Below are positions 47,701-60,639 of a stretch of DNA of 64,000 bases, one piece after another; the first letter of the stretch is position 1; every line of letters starts with the position of its first letter. A program made the position numbers and the translations under genes. Below the pieces are notes generated by a model. The model was not told the origin of the DNA. It saw nothing but the letters and a program-made list of their open reading frames with translations, and searched no databases. Origin of the DNA: Lycocorax pyrrhopterus obiensis (Eukaryota; Chordata; Aves; Passeriformes; Paradisaeidae). The stretch covers positions 54,805,535-54,869,534 of the forward strand of contig JACSVZ010000015.1 of NCBI GenBank assembly GCA_014706295.1. The letters are read 5' to 3'.

Positions 47701-50700
47701 GTGCCTAACATTGCATGTCTCCCCTTCCCCACAGGAACCTTCATTCAATTTACATTAGGTAAGGCACTACACTTTTGGAGAAGTACCAGTGATTTCAGCT
47801 TCTCCTTACTGGTTCAACTAAACATTTCTTTTCTCCTTCAGCTGAGTTTTTAATGAATCTTTAATGTATCAAAATGAACTGAAAGCTACCACTATGCATC
47901 TGCTCTCTAGATCTTTCATCCATCTATTGTCAGCCAGGCTTAGTTCACAAAATGTGACACTAACTATATTGCTATGTAAATACAAATCCTTCAACTACTA
48001 TTTCATAAGTAAAATATATGCAAGGCAAAAGCCAAGTCTGACTTGAACAGATGAAACTGTCCTCTCTCAGCTATAGAGATGTCTTTGTTACTTGGGCTCC
48101 TGATGTCAATTCCCCATGCCAGCTTGTACCTTCATCTTCTGTCCTCTAATTGAATTAATATTCACTTCCTCTTACTAATCCCCAGATGCTTGTCTGAAAT
48201 GATCTAAGACACAGCCCACATTTACAGGGAGAAAAGATTCATATTAAGGCATGAATTCGATAGCTACAGAGGTTGCTAATTTGCTGTGCAGCCAGGCAAT
48301 CTGATTGTGGGGACATTGTGATTTTTTACTGCTCCTCTAAAAATCGGATGTAATGTTTTGCTTTTAGCCCCATGCTGGACAAGGCTCAGAATACTGTTCA
48401 GATGTGATTTAAGGCTGAAAAGAAAGGAACTTTCCTGCCTGGATTTTCCAGGCACCAGAAATACACGTCAATTTCAGTGTACTGTAAATTTTCCAACTCT
48501 CTTTGGTTTGGCTATATTTATTATGTCACTACCAAGGGGGGAAAAAAAGGGAAATCTTCTGGGCATAAGACCTTCAGTATTTTCTAGTGCAACAGAATGT
48601 GTGGAATGCTGAAAAGACAGATAAAAAAAATACTCACAAATATAGCTCCTTTCTGATCCCCTGGATCAGCTCTTTTAACTCGAAGTTTGGCCTCTTTAGA
48701 GCTTGGGAGTTTTGCCATCAATTTTCAGTAGATCAAGTTTCACTTTCCTCCCAAGGTTATAAATGGATAGAAACATCTACACTGACAGCATGCTGGAAAA
48801 CCTACAATACAAAGCCACTCCTCCCTCCAGTGCAACTACACAAAGGCATCACTGAAAGAAATAAATTTTTTTCATTCCACCTCCCACATTTTGCCGTTGC
48901 CTCATGAACATAGGGATGGTTCAAATACAAGATCCCAATCCACACCAGAATACACGACTGCAACAGGTTAAGTAGAGTAATAATGATCTACTTGAGTGGT
49001 CTCAGTGTGATAAGTACCATTATTTACAGAGGAAAAAAAGACATACACAATATTAACACTTCTTTTGTTGCGTTCAAATGCTGTATAGGTATTACCTCAT
49101 AAAAATACTTTGTTTCCTCACCTATTCCACACGAGTAAGAAGCAAGACCTGAAAACTAGTGAATAAAAGCAGTTTAAATGTGCCTGGCCCAGGTGATGAT
49201 TACTAACAACCAATCTTTCAGTCTGCTGATTAAACAAACAAATGTAAGGACAACTCCAACAACCAGCAGTTGGGTGTTTCCCATGCATGGGACACACGAC
49301 CTCTGTTTGCAGGGATTTGGCTCCCTGAACACTGGCAGGAACAGCCCAGGACCCTCCAGTTTGTACTCTGGATTCAGTGAACTGTTAATTACTGCTGTCA
49401 CAAGGGTTTGGTGTCACCAAACAAGACTGTCAGGGCAAGGCAGAATTTTCTCCTTGTTTTACTACATCAACAGATAAGCACACAAGGTCTTAAATCAACC
49501 GTGGCTGTTATTCTACTATATCCTCAGACCATCATGACAAGAGGTTTAATGAAGAGCCTGTCAGCCTGAAATCCTGCTCATTTCTTCTGTTCAGTTTCAG
49601 AACACATGACAGCATGAACAGGAGAGACTGAAGACACTCACACCACTGTGTCACCTGGATACATGACCTGCCCAGTCTGGGATGCACAGCTGAATCACCT
49701 CAAGCCCATCATTACCCACACACGCTCCCCTGCGAGGTTAACGCCGAGCCAACCCAAGTGTTTCCCAGCTACTGCAAATGCAAGAACGCAGCCCAAACTG
49801 ACAACTGCTTTCAGCCATCCACAAACTGCGTGTTTTCCAGCTGACCTTTCTGCTCAGCCCTGTTCATAACCACGGGCAGCAGCCCCACAGGAGGGGAAGT
49901 CTGCTTTTCCAGTGCACTGAGTACGGACTGGACTGCAGCACCTGGCTTGACCCACCTTACGCTTCCCCACAAACGTCAGCTAAAAGAAAACTTCCTTAGA
50001 AAGCCTCCTTAAATAATCTGTGCTTGATCTGATGATTTACACACTTGTACAAAAACTCCACAGCCTGTCTCTCCATAGTACCATGAATTCCCTTAGTGTA
50101 GGAATCCCAAAAGGCATGCTGGCTCCTGCAGCCACATCTTTCAAAGGGCACTATTTTATCCTTGCTACATCTGTGGCGTTCATAGAGAAACATTCCTGAA
50201 TTTCTCTGCATAAGCAGACAAGAATATTATTGCACTTTTACTGAAGAAAGCTTTGGTAAGGTGCAGCTCATTGCGTTATTGAGGTTAATTTATACTGTAC
50301 AAAGTGAAAAAGTGAATGAATAATACATATTGACACTGCATACAGTATCAATGGATATTACAGGCCATTTTATAGAACTTGAGGTTCTGCATCAGATACA
50401 GTTAAGTCTGCAAAAATGGGACTTGGGGAATCTAATCTCTTGAAACTAACTGCAAATTTACCAACTTCTTCTCTCTCTCCTTAAAATTAAAGCTTAAACT
50501 AAATAAGAACTACAAGTACCAGTAGATAGACTGTATGCCTGTATTCTCTGATTTTCATAGTTACATCTACTGGGATACATTACAGTCCCTCAGGGGAGAG
50601 AGAGGTTGCAGCTGGGCTCTCAGGATTTAAAGAGATCATCTGGCCCTGTCACAAGTGGGCAACAACTCTGCTGCAGTTAAGAAACCTCTTCGATTAAAAA

Positions 50701-51839
50701 AAAAAAAAACCAACACAGGGAAAAGAAGGCAGATGTTTAACCAAACACAGCTGCTCTCCTTCACACAACGGAGAAAGCTGCCCCAAAACTGCTAGCACCC
50801 AAAATAAGCAAGGGAGGCTACAGTTTACAAGGTCTAGGCTGAAAACACTGGGATAGAGCAACTTAGGCAGTGATGCTGGAGTACTTGGATGATTTCTGAT
50901 GCTTGGAGTCCAGACAGAATGGACACACTCTGCTCTGCAGGGACTAGGGGCAGGAATCTGTGCTCATTACACCTATTTGCAAACACTGACATCCTCCTAC
51001 TGCCCTTTGCTTCCTGACACTCCAAACTGCCATATCCCCCTGCATTCTGAAGTATGATTACCCAGCTTTTCTGATCCGAAACTTAAAAATGGGGAGGAAA
51101 AATGAGGAACTTCATGCAGAGAAAGAGGCAGGCGAGGTGTCCCATTTGAATATTACTGAGTTTGGAGCAAGCATTTGACTGAGACGACATGATTCAGGTC
51201 TCCAGAGGTCTGATTTGGAGACAATTAAACACAAAAAGCCATTGAATGGCACCAGGTCAGAGTGCTGGAGTCCAGGTCTTCTCTCCACCCAGCTGTCCAA
51301 GTGCTTCTCTAACAGAGAGCCCAGACATTGCATACAGATAGTTTTAAAAGCTGTGTTATCCTCTTTCACCTCCAGCACATACAACCCTTTTGGTTTTGGC
51401 CACGTCTCTTGTATTATTAAACCTTTCCTCTCATACTTTTATGCTTCCAAAAATCTTTTATAGTAAAACTCATATGCTCTCAAAATAATGAAATACAAAT
51501 CAAGGACTGGAGAAATTAAAAAGAGGTACTGCTTCTATTTCTATCTGGGAAATCTGAGCTACTTTGAGTGAGACTGTATTTTCTTTCATTTCATGCAGGT
51601 AACAAGTCTTTTATTAAACACAGGTGCCCAAAAATTCATCCCAATGCACTGCAGGAACTTGAATGAGCATGTCCTCGGGATAATTCTAGCCTTGAGTGCT
51701 GGTAGTTACTGTACATACTTGTCTGATTAATTCCTCTTGACTTACAAAGGTATCCATCATGTCACAATGAATGATCTATGAAGCACACCATACCTGAAAC
51801 CTTCCCCTCCCCAAGTCATTTCCTCAGCATCTGAAACCA
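44721..51839. other. Non-coding stretch, no gene recognised
   Basis: Seven kilobases with nothing that I can assign. Minor items are a direct repeat CTGCACAAAGC at 46384-46394 and 46399-46409, an A14 run at 50696-50709, and a weak CR1-like resemblance near 50.60-50.65 kb that I did not accept. Open frames are all under about 110 codons and unrecognised. Confidence 0.55.
50696..50709. repeat. Poly-A run (A14)
   Basis: Fourteen A residues. No processed pseudogene or retroposon body is recognisable on its 5' side. Confidence 0.8.
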
Positions 51840-52080
51840 GCTCTTATCATTTGTAATCAGTAATTAATAACAAAGCATTCTCACTAGTGCAATTTTTCTG
51901 CTAAGGTTAATGTAATATTTCATCCCAGGCCAGCTGCTGTTTTATGACTTCCAAGCATGACAGTAAGTAATGTCTCTGCATAAGAAGTCATCCATGGAGT
52001 AAATCAATTATCTCCTCTTTCATCAGCAGACATTTTGCTGCAGCAAACGAGGCTAATTACATTTGAAGTTGTTGTTTACC
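51840..52080. promoter_or_regulatory. Candidate conserved non-coding / enhancer block
   Basis: Dense homeodomain and SOX-type words: TAATCAGTAATTAATAACAA then AG (SOX-like AACAAAG), TAAATCAATTATC, GGCTAATTACATTTG, and an E-box CAGCTG near 51934. The sequence is unique and carries no recognisable frame. The call is motif-based only. Confidence 0.28.
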
Positions 52081-53218
52081 AACAGGAGTAGGTACCCAAA
52101 GTCTGGCATTGCACATCAACTGTTCTTCCTTATGTCTCCACTCTGCACCTTTCCCATTAAGGAGTTTTTAATCTATGATCAATCAAATACTGTGATTATG
52201 AGCCATATTTACAGTGCTGTTATCATCTGCACGGATTTGCCTACAAAGATCAGCATCAATCACACAACATATGTTTTCAGTACTGGTAGGACTTTTGGGC
52301 CACTTCTTGCCCTCGATAAGGCCACATACATATTTATGACTCAGTTACAAAGCATCAATAAATTCTAACATGCTCTTCTTCGGATAAACTGCACTATTTC
52401 TCATACTCTGAAGTTCACTTCCCAGGATAGCTATATGGCTGTCTCAAGGAAGAAATCTGAAACCCAGAACATATCTATGTGAAAACTGGAAAAAAATAAT
52501 GGATAGCACTGGTATACAGTGCTGGTGTAAATTTCTTGTCTTACTGGAATTGGCCAGTAACTCCAGAGATCTTTTTTTCTCCCCTTTTTGACTGATCTGG
52601 TAATTGTGTGTCATCTCAGGCTTTTCTTGCATGATGTAGCTGATGAAAACAAGTCTGGCTCAGCAAGCTCATGACCCACAGGTTGTTGTGCTCTCGAAAG
52701 TTATCACGGGTTTTTATCTTTCTTGTAGTCTGGTCACTTGCTGCTGAAGACAAACCACCAGGTGAACTAGACCTTTCATCCTACTCAATGACCTGCTCTG
52801 TGTTTCTGAGAATGAGAAGCCAGAGCACACTGAAACAAACTGCACAGTGCTCAGCGCCTCAGGCTCACCAAGGACAGAAATACCAGGTCTTAAGCACTGG
52901 GACCTTGGGTACAAAGTGCTGTGCATGATGTGTACACAGGGCTCAGACCACAAAGCTCACCACAAACCTCTGTCCAGGAGCCAGTACAGCTGCCCACAGT
53001 CATCCTAGGAGTGGAAATCAATTGAAGATAGAAAACTACAGCCCAGGTGAGTGATGTGGGCTGAACTGGGCTGATATTTGCTGGTGCTTTCCAGGCCGTC
53101 TAAGCCACACATAATCACAGGGCAGCTCCCAAAAAGTGGCATTTGTGGCCTAAGGTGACTGAGGATGTATAAACACTGTCTGCAAGGCAAGAGTTCACTT
53201 ACTTCCCTTCTCCTGGTA

Positions 53219-53252
53219 GGAAGGAGAGGAGGGGGGGGAAAAAAAATAGAAG
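53219..53252 (+). repeat. Polypurine tract with G8A8
   Basis: Continuous purine run (GGAAGGAGAGGA, then G8, then A8) apart from one T near its end. Such tracts can form triplex DNA and are prone to length change. Confidence 0.75.
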
Positions 53253-54788
53253 TAATAAAAGAAATGGGTCATTTTGCAATGACCGCACTAAACCAGTCCA
53301 ATACAATTTCATAACACAAAGGCAACAAACACATGGTCTACAGCTCTGACTTACCAGTTTTAGCAAATCACTAGACCTGGCTCCAGCTAGACCAAAAGCA
53401 GACACCTAGAAATACATCTCCTTGACAAAAAGAAATATGTTTGCAAAGGCAAGTGACACAGCAAACAGCATGACCTTTAGCAAAACAGTCAGGTTGATTC
53501 ATGAATTAAAGTTAAGCAATGTCAAACTAGAAACTGAAACAAACTCATCCTTGGATTTGGATCTTGATGCATACAGAACTTTATCTCTTCTGTGTTCCTC
53601 TCAGAAGTCTAGACAGTTAGACTAAGCAATGGTGTTATTTGTATTTAATAAGAATTAAATGTTAGTCCTGACAACTAGAAGACAAAATCTAACCTTAAAG
53701 ACACAATTATTTCCCATTCCTCTAACATTTGGTCTATTTTGGTCTGCAACTTCTTGTAATTCAGTAGCACGTTCACTGCACCAAATAGTTCAATGTTAAC
53801 CACAAAAGTGTGAGCAATGTTACCGAATTCTGAACTTCTGGTGACTCCAGCTCGTGGGCTGACCCACAATTACCTGTTATTCTTGGAGCAGTGGGGCTGG
53901 ACACAGCCATGTAAATTACAAGACACAGTTGTATACGTTGTCTTCTAAGAATATGTCTTGCAAGTGTTTGTTTACCCACATTCTTAAATTCCTGGGGTTT
54001 CATAGGCAAAAAAACCCCACCAAATGCACACAGGATAAAATGTAGCTTGTGTCACACTCATGCAGGGCCCTTCATCTGTGTTCAGTTACATCTAGATTTT
54101 CTCCTTTGCTACTTGTTGTGTGTTTGAATCCTCCTTCTCTTTCCATTTATAATTATGGGGTTTTTAATAAACTCATTAAATAAATGGTCCATTTTGGCCC
54201 TCAAAATTTGCCACTGGTATCTCTGCAGGTTTATTACTAAACCTCCACCTGAAAATGAAAGGCAAAACAACAGATAACAGGGTCTCAGATATGCTACACG
54301 TTGCCTGCCATGTATGAGGAGACCACAGCCTGGAAATCCACTTACTCAGTGTAAATCCAGTTCGGTTATATTGACTTTTCTTGCCCTCAAGGTATATTAG
54401 TGCTCATGAAAAATCTTGCAGTGAAAGCCCTAGAGAAGAAATCTTTTGTCCACAGACAAATGCACTTCCTATTTTATGCTTTATTACCACAGGCAAAAGA
54501 GCAAACGTGCTGTTCTCACTTTTACAATAATCACAAGGCCAGACACCCAGCTAAGGCATAAATACCACATGGGCTTTGTCAAGGACACTTTCTCAAGCCC
54601 TAATTCAAGTGCTATCTCCACCCATTCATCCTCTCTTTCTCCACTCACCATAGGAACAATTATGATGAGTCCTCTGAAAATCTGACTGCAATTCTAATAT
54701 TCAGCTCCTACGAGCCACCAAACAACCATTCAGTCACCTCCAGATCGTTGCTACATTTGAATTTCCTGAAGCCAAATCTTTTGTTCTG

Positions 54789-54854
54789 CCTTTTTTTTTC
54801 TATTATTTTTTTTTCCTTCTCTTCTTTTTTCCTTTTTCCTGTCTCTTTCCTTTT
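54789..54854 (+). repeat. Polypyrimidine tract
   Basis: About 65 bases of almost pure T and C with short interruptions (ATTA near 54802 and one G near 54841). Its complement is a polypurine strand able to form triplex (H-DNA) structures. No exon follows that would make it a splice signal. Confidence 0.8.
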
Positions 54855-55583
54855 CATGATCATTCACCAGGCCAAAAAAAGATGCAACAGAAAAACAATG
54901 GCATCTGCAAACAACTCAAGCAACTCCATAGAAGGAAACAACGGGCCAGGATCAGAAAGGCTGTTACATGTCAACACAGTAAACAACCACAGTCAAACTC
55001 TTAGCTGGTGTAAATCAACCTGTCTCCATCTAGTTTCATGAGGGCACGATATTAAACACACAGTAGAAAAACCTTACTCATGTTAAACTACAGCACCTGA
55101 AATCTCAGCGAGTACTGACCCTATCTGAGATCTGTTTCAATCCATGGCCAAACTCTCGTCTCCCCAGGCAGGGAACAGGCAGGAGTACATAGAATGCAAG
55201 GCAGTATGGGCCCTTAATGCATCTCAAATTTAAAGTTTCCTACCCTTAAAAAATCACAGCTACACCTAGCTCATAGTAATCCAAAACCATAGCTTCAGGG
55301 CATCTTTCAGTGGCCTAAGTTTGGTGTTTAAATTACACATACTGCTTTGAACTACAGGGAGAACTACAAACATCTGCTCCATCAGCTCTGCTGTTGCTCT
55401 GAGGCAGCTAAACTGAGTGCCAGAGAGTTTCTGTGATGGCACACACAGCCATTGACACCCAGGAGAGAAACGTGGATTCGCCACATCAGGAGTCCAAGAG
55501 GTTCTGACAGACAAAGGTTAAAGATCTAACTGTTTTCATTATCTACATCTGCAAGAGAGAGATTTTGGTCAAAAATGTCTTCG

Positions 55584-55692
55584 TAGAATCACAGAATGGT
55601 TTGGGCTGGAACGGACCTCAAAGATCATCTTGTTCCAACTGCCATGAGCAGGGACACCTTCCCCTAGAGCTTCCATCCAGCCTGGCCTTGTC
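55584..55692 (-). mobile_element. CR1 LINE 3' UTR fragment, antisense
   Basis: On the minus strand this ends in CATTCTGTGATTCTA, the CR1 terminal octamer pair, preceded by GTCCGTTCCAGCCCAAACCA, AGATGATCTTTGAGG, CATGGCAGTTGGAAC and GGAAGGTGTCCCTGC. Upstream lies a short remnant of the ORF2 end (CAAGGCCAGGCTGGATGGAA); the part holding the ORF2 stop appears deleted. The terminal repeat is the best preserved of the five copies. Confidence 0.94.
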
Positions 55693-56689
55693 TTCTTGCA
55701 TATTTATTATACATTGACTTCTGAGCTGACTTTACAAATGGCTGATTGCGACTGCTGCAGCAAGGAAACCTGAGAGATCCGATCTCCATCCCCCCACACC
55801 TGCAAGTACTGGTGAACTCATGAGGAACAAGCACCCTCCAGCCAGAATACATACCAGTCTCTAATCTGCCACCTTAAGAAAGGTGAGAGAGACATCTCTT
55901 TGGGCAAAAATGTGGAGAAAAAAAAATGAACCATGCATTTGATGAAACATTCTAGGTGTCATCTCCAGTCTGTTGTTTTCTCTGGCAGCCTCTACTCACT
56001 GCTTTCTCCTGTTACTGTTTTCCCAGTACAAATATGCTCATTTGTCTGTCCCTCTAGTGCTGAGGGGAGCATGCAAAGCCCCTTCCAAAAAAATCAAGCA
56101 CCAACTAAAAACAAAGAAAGAAACAAAAATTAAAAGCTTGATAAAAATGGGTATCGGCAAGCTGATGGAAACACCTCTGCATAAAAAGCATCATCTCTTT
56201 AGTTCAACATCAGCTGCCAGAACTGCTGCACTTCCTCAAACATTGATGTTCTGGCTGGCTCACAGGTGAGCCCCGAATGGTTATGCTAATGGTTTGCTTG
56301 GTCAGGGTACACAGAAAGGAAGGAGAGGCAGTGAAGGAGCTGCCAGCTATGTCCCCTGCTTCAGGAAGCTCAGGAAATCTTATCAGTCATCCAAGTTTGC
56401 AAGGGCTCTGGGGTTATGGCCCTTCAGTGGATGTTTCTTTCTTACAGCTTGGCCTTTAATGATGTTAAAGGGCAAAAAGGTTTTGACTGACACACAGCAG
56501 ACCCCAGAGAGACTAATTACTCAGCCAGTCTCTTCTCCCTTACCCGCTCTTCTTGAGCATCTGCACAGAGTCTTTAAATTTAACCTGCAAATGCTAATAG
56601 TTTTCCTTTGCAGCACTGGATTGTTCCTCTTCAGGGCTTCTGCATGCACTTCCCATTTATGCAACGCTGACTCCCATAATGGTCAATAA
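55693..56689. other. Non-coding stretch, no gene recognised
   Basis: Unique sequence between the CR1 tail and the next candidate block. A plus-strand frame of 131 codons (56294-56689) has no recognisable domain and no splice context. Confidence 0.55.
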
Positions 56690-57230
56690 AGGGCGGTATA
56701 ATAGCATGACAAACTTATGTTCCCAGCCATGCCCAGAATTCGAATTGAATTAGAAAGTCAGCCTGTGTTCATAAAAACAACACTAACGAGCAAATGGAGC
56801 TTTACTGCGCTACAGAACAGATACCACATATCTTTGGGTTGCTGTCAATTCTTTATGTAAATACTTTAAATCCCTCAGACTTCGTTTTGCACGCCATATA
56901 GTGAGTCTCTTCATAATCAAACAGTATTTAAAACATTTACTGCCTTGTTAAATCTAACAAGTTAGATTTACTGGGATAGTCACTTTCCCTAATAGCCAAT
57001 TTAGTAAAACTCAATGTATTCATTGATGGATAAATATATAATAGGCGGTTGTTAAACTTTAATAAATATGTTTAATAGTCAGCTGGCATTTTCTCTCAAT
57101 GGCAGCACTTCCTCTCAGCTGCCAACAGGAAATGCTTCTCCTGAATGTGCCAATTCAGCCCACATGCGGGGAATAAATTGATTTAGAGGAGCAAACAGGA
57201 GCATGAATTACAGGTAGTTTTCCTACGCTG
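56690..57230. promoter_or_regulatory. Candidate enhancer block with PBX-HOX word
   Basis: AT-rich unique sequence with an exact TGATGGAT (57024-57031), the classic PBX-HOX1 composite site. It also has AATTCGAATTGAATTAG (about 56738), two CAGCTG E-boxes near 57079 and 57116, and retained CpGs (GGGCGG, TGCGCT, CACGCC). A 22-base palindrome sits in it at 56949-56970. No open frame resembles a protein. An enhancer is plausible but untested. Confidence 0.33.
56949..56970. repeat. 22-base palindrome (10-bp arms, AA centre)
   Basis: TAAATCTAAC (56949-56958) and GTTAGATTTA (56961-56970) are exact reverse complements separated by AA. The two-base centre suits a dimeric protein site better than an RNA hairpin. 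No repeat element is associated. Confidence 0.65.
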
Positions 57231-60200
57231 CTTGTCACAAGAGAAGCAATAACTGAGGTTATCTTAAGCTCCCATCAAGACAGTCAGGTGTTGAATAGCA
57301 CACAGTGTAAGGAAGAACATGAGCTAGGGTTTGTCTAGACTCCATACAGGCCATTTACCAGGACAGGAAAGGCAGCTGGCTAACTGAAAATCATATAAAT
57401 GATATTCATGTATTATTATTGCAATTTACAGTCTTGCTGCACTCCTTGTCTCATGCAGATCATGTCACATTCTCACCCCACCCTGCACTCTGTGTCAACA
57501 CAATGCCTCGGCTTCTAGTTAGATCTAAAAAGTATACCCTTTTAAAGCTTTTGGGTACCTAAGAAGAGATTTTGGAGGAGTCCACATCATTAAGATGACT
57601 AAAAGCCTTTAAAAATCAGGCCCTTAGCTTAAACTGTAGAACTTTATAACTAAACCCTGCAGATTCCAGGATCAGTTCTCCCAAATGAAGGCAGCTGTTG
57701 CATGTAAATAAGAAAAACAGACCAAAATATCATCAAAAGAGACTGTATTTGTATGCTGGATTGGGAAGCTTAATTATAGCCACAAGACACTCACCTGGGT
57801 GGGATTATACAGTTCCTGGAGTGGGCTTCTGGATCCTTTCCGACAGCAAATGTCCATCCCGAATGGATTTCTACGCATTACTGCAAGGGGAAATTGAAAT
57901 TAGTACAGGTTAGCAACACTGGTTAGCAGGAAGCAACTGCAATACCTACAGCAAGAAAAGATTTTCTGACAGATCATGGGATTCTAGACAGTGTGGTCAC
58001 TTAAGTCCTAATTTTCTTTTCCCTAGCAATCATCCAAGAGCTAAACCCTTTATCTATTGTGGAAGTTACTGAAAATAAAAGCTCCCTTGTAAAAGCTGCT
58101 ATGCAACAACTCTCAGTTTGGATGCACAAAAATTCAAGCATGGGTACCAAAGCAACACAATTTATCAGCTTCTCTGATCGCCAGGGAGGAGTCTGATGGA
58201 TTCCTATAATCAGCACCTCTGAGAGGCAATATCTGAGCCTCTCTCAGCCTAAACACAGATGTACGCCGGAACCTCATATTAAAATACATGATTTTAAAGC
58301 TTTTGGCCTAACTCTTCGGTTTCTCCTAGAACAGATACTCATCAGTACACAACACATATACAGTCAAACACTGCTGCCCCTCTTGCCACAAACTATTTTG
58401 CTCTACATATTGCAACCGGAAATTCAACTGATCCACAAACCAACATCCACTGTGTTATCCCTGTTGAAGACCAGCAGGTTTTCAAACCAAGGGCTTTGTC
58501 AAAGGTCTGATCAAGGAGCATTTTGGATGACAAAAATTTTTTCAGGAGAGGTGTTGACCTGAGCCCTAGCAGGGCCAGAGATCATCAGCTTCCAGATAGA
58601 CCTTTGTGGCCATAAAACTCTGTAAGAAGCCATTTGGCTCCAACCACCTTCTATAGTCAGGAGGAAAACAAGAGCTTGCTGTGCTTCTCATCTCACATGG
58701 CCCACGCCATCCTCCGCTAACACTCTCCTGCCCCCAGCTCCCCCTGAGAACTACGGAAGGAGTATCAGGCTGTCAGACACCCACATCAGGCATTGCAGCG
58801 AGGGAAGATTTGTCTCATCAAGGTTTGATTAAGACATAACCAAAAAACAAAGGAAAAAAAGATGTTCCTGCTGGGAACATCATGTTAAGCAGAGTCAGGC
58901 ATGCTTTTACCACCTCTTGCCACATTTTGTAACCAGAAACTATTGAAGTGTCCTAGAGCAATGAGCTGCACCACTTGCAGACATGATATTGTGGGCTTCA
59001 AGCCAAGTCAGAGAATAGAGTCCAGTAATGTTTTAATACTGAGGCCTAATACACAATCATAATTGATACGTCAAGTAACATAAACCACAGAAAACTGTAT
59101 ACAGTTTAATCTGGAAACATAATTGATTCCTTCACTCACTTCATATCTATTTTTCAATAGGAGGTAATTATCTAATAACATGCTGGGTTGCTTTTTCCCT
59201 AAGCAGACAGATTCCACAGGTCTTGTGGCAGGAGTCAGACATACTCAGTAAACAAACTGTCTTCAATTTTCTTCACGATTAGGACAGTAATGTTAGTAGA
59301 GGCAGTAATTTTAATTGACACATTTAAACACCTGATTGAATTCTGAGCATTTTTAGTCCTGCAGACAAGTATTGTGATTCCTCCATTTCTGTGCTAACGT
59401 GCGTTCTTAAAAGACAACTTACAACGGGTTTTAAAAAGTTAAAGCTTTAAAAATATTACACATGACTAATGTCAGCTTCCAGAGCCTTGAAGTGGTTTCA
59501 GGAAGAAAATATTCAAGTGAGGATGTGAGACATCCAGCAGCCATTCCAGCTACAGAGCTCCTGTCCACCTTATCCCCCACCTGCATTCCTCCTTCATACT
59601 CTTGTACCAGGAACTGTGTCCAGAGAAGCTTTGAAAATAATTTTGCAGCCCCCTCCTCAATAAAGAAATCTTTCCAAAATGAAGCCTTCTACTCGAGGGC
59701 AAAGCACATTAAAACACCATAGCAGGGGGAAAGGGAGAGGGGAGCATTTCAGTGTAGCCAGGTAATTGCACTGTGATTAACTAAGGTCCTGCAACACTGA
59801 TGCTTTGTTCCAAAATGACGAAGAATAATAATTCTAGTGTGGTGTTCCCTAACTTGTTACTTCACTTTTCATTTCCATTAAATACAGTAAATAGTGCCAT
59901 GCATAAATGTATCCATCCCTTCCTGCTTCACTTAGCCAGCAGGTACCAACACAGCGACACTTTATATGCAGCAGTAACAGCAATAAAGATTAAATTATTT
60001 ACACAACATGAAAGATTTGTTTCCAGATGTAAACAGACAATAAAAAAGCTGTCTCCCCAGCAAAAGCTAAATGCTAATGTAGAGCCTTAATCATAGAGGC
60101 GATTCAACCTATTTCATCATTTCTAATATTACTTAACTGGTTTGTTTTTTATTAATAAAGCCTTTAGAATCAGACTGTGGGGTTAGCATAGCAACACTGC

Positions 60201-60639
60201 ACTTGGTTCCCTGTTTATTGGTGTCAGGAACAGCAAACCCTGATACAACTGTACACAGCACATCTGTGCACACCCAGAAAGTACTTGTGCCTGGAATTTA
60301 ACTCCAGCATCAAACTAAAGGTGAATACTCCCCTCTCCTCAGCAGAAATTCCACCTGCACTGTTTGTACAACTGTCCTTATAATGTTTTTATATAGTTCA
60401 AAACACGTTCTGGCATGTCTGTGGGCAAACTCACCTCTCAGGGCTCCTGCAACCTGTTTTCTACAGTCTCAGCTTCTCTGAGGCAGTGCTTCATTATGCC
60501 AATGACAAAACCTTTTGGGCCTGAACCTCACCTGTGGCAATCTGCAGTAAGAAAACTGTAGCATGGAGGGTAACTGCAGCTCTACTAATTTTAACAACAC
60601 TTTTGCTAAGGATCTGTCACACCATTGTGGAAGGGAAAA
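57231..60639. other. Non-coding stretch, no gene recognised
   Basis: No exon or RNA gene is recognised. One hairpin at 58861-58881 is listed separately. The stretch at 59.04-59.20 kb is AT-rich with TAATTATC-type words and has enhancer-like texture, but too weakly for a call. Confidence 0.55.
58861..58881. repeat. 8-bp perfect hairpin
   Basis: GATGTTCC (58861-58868) and GGAACATC (58874-58881) with loop TGCTG. The half-sites GTTCC/GGAAC resemble the spacing of steroid-receptor or heat-shock half-sites in inverted order. That resemblance is weak. Confidence 0.5.

Larger units (their letters stand above)
52081..55583. other. Non-coding stretch with purine and pyrimidine tracts
   Basis: No gene is recognised. 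A purine tract with G8A8 lies at 53219-53252 and a long pyrimidine tract at 54789-54854. A frame of 97 codons beginning at 54748 is Phe/Leu/Ser-rich because it reads through the T/C tract; its apparent membrane segment is an artefact of composition. Confidence 0.55.

Noticed and set aside
50600..50655. Possible old antisense CR1 (AGATCATCTGGCCCTGTCAC)
   Set aside because: The resemblance covers only about 20-40 bases and lacks the terminal octamer and the CCCTTCCAACCC segment. A RepeatMasker run would decide.
54748..55041. 97-codon frame with an apparent transmembrane segment
   Set aside because: The hydrophobic run is simply a T/C-rich tract read in one frame.
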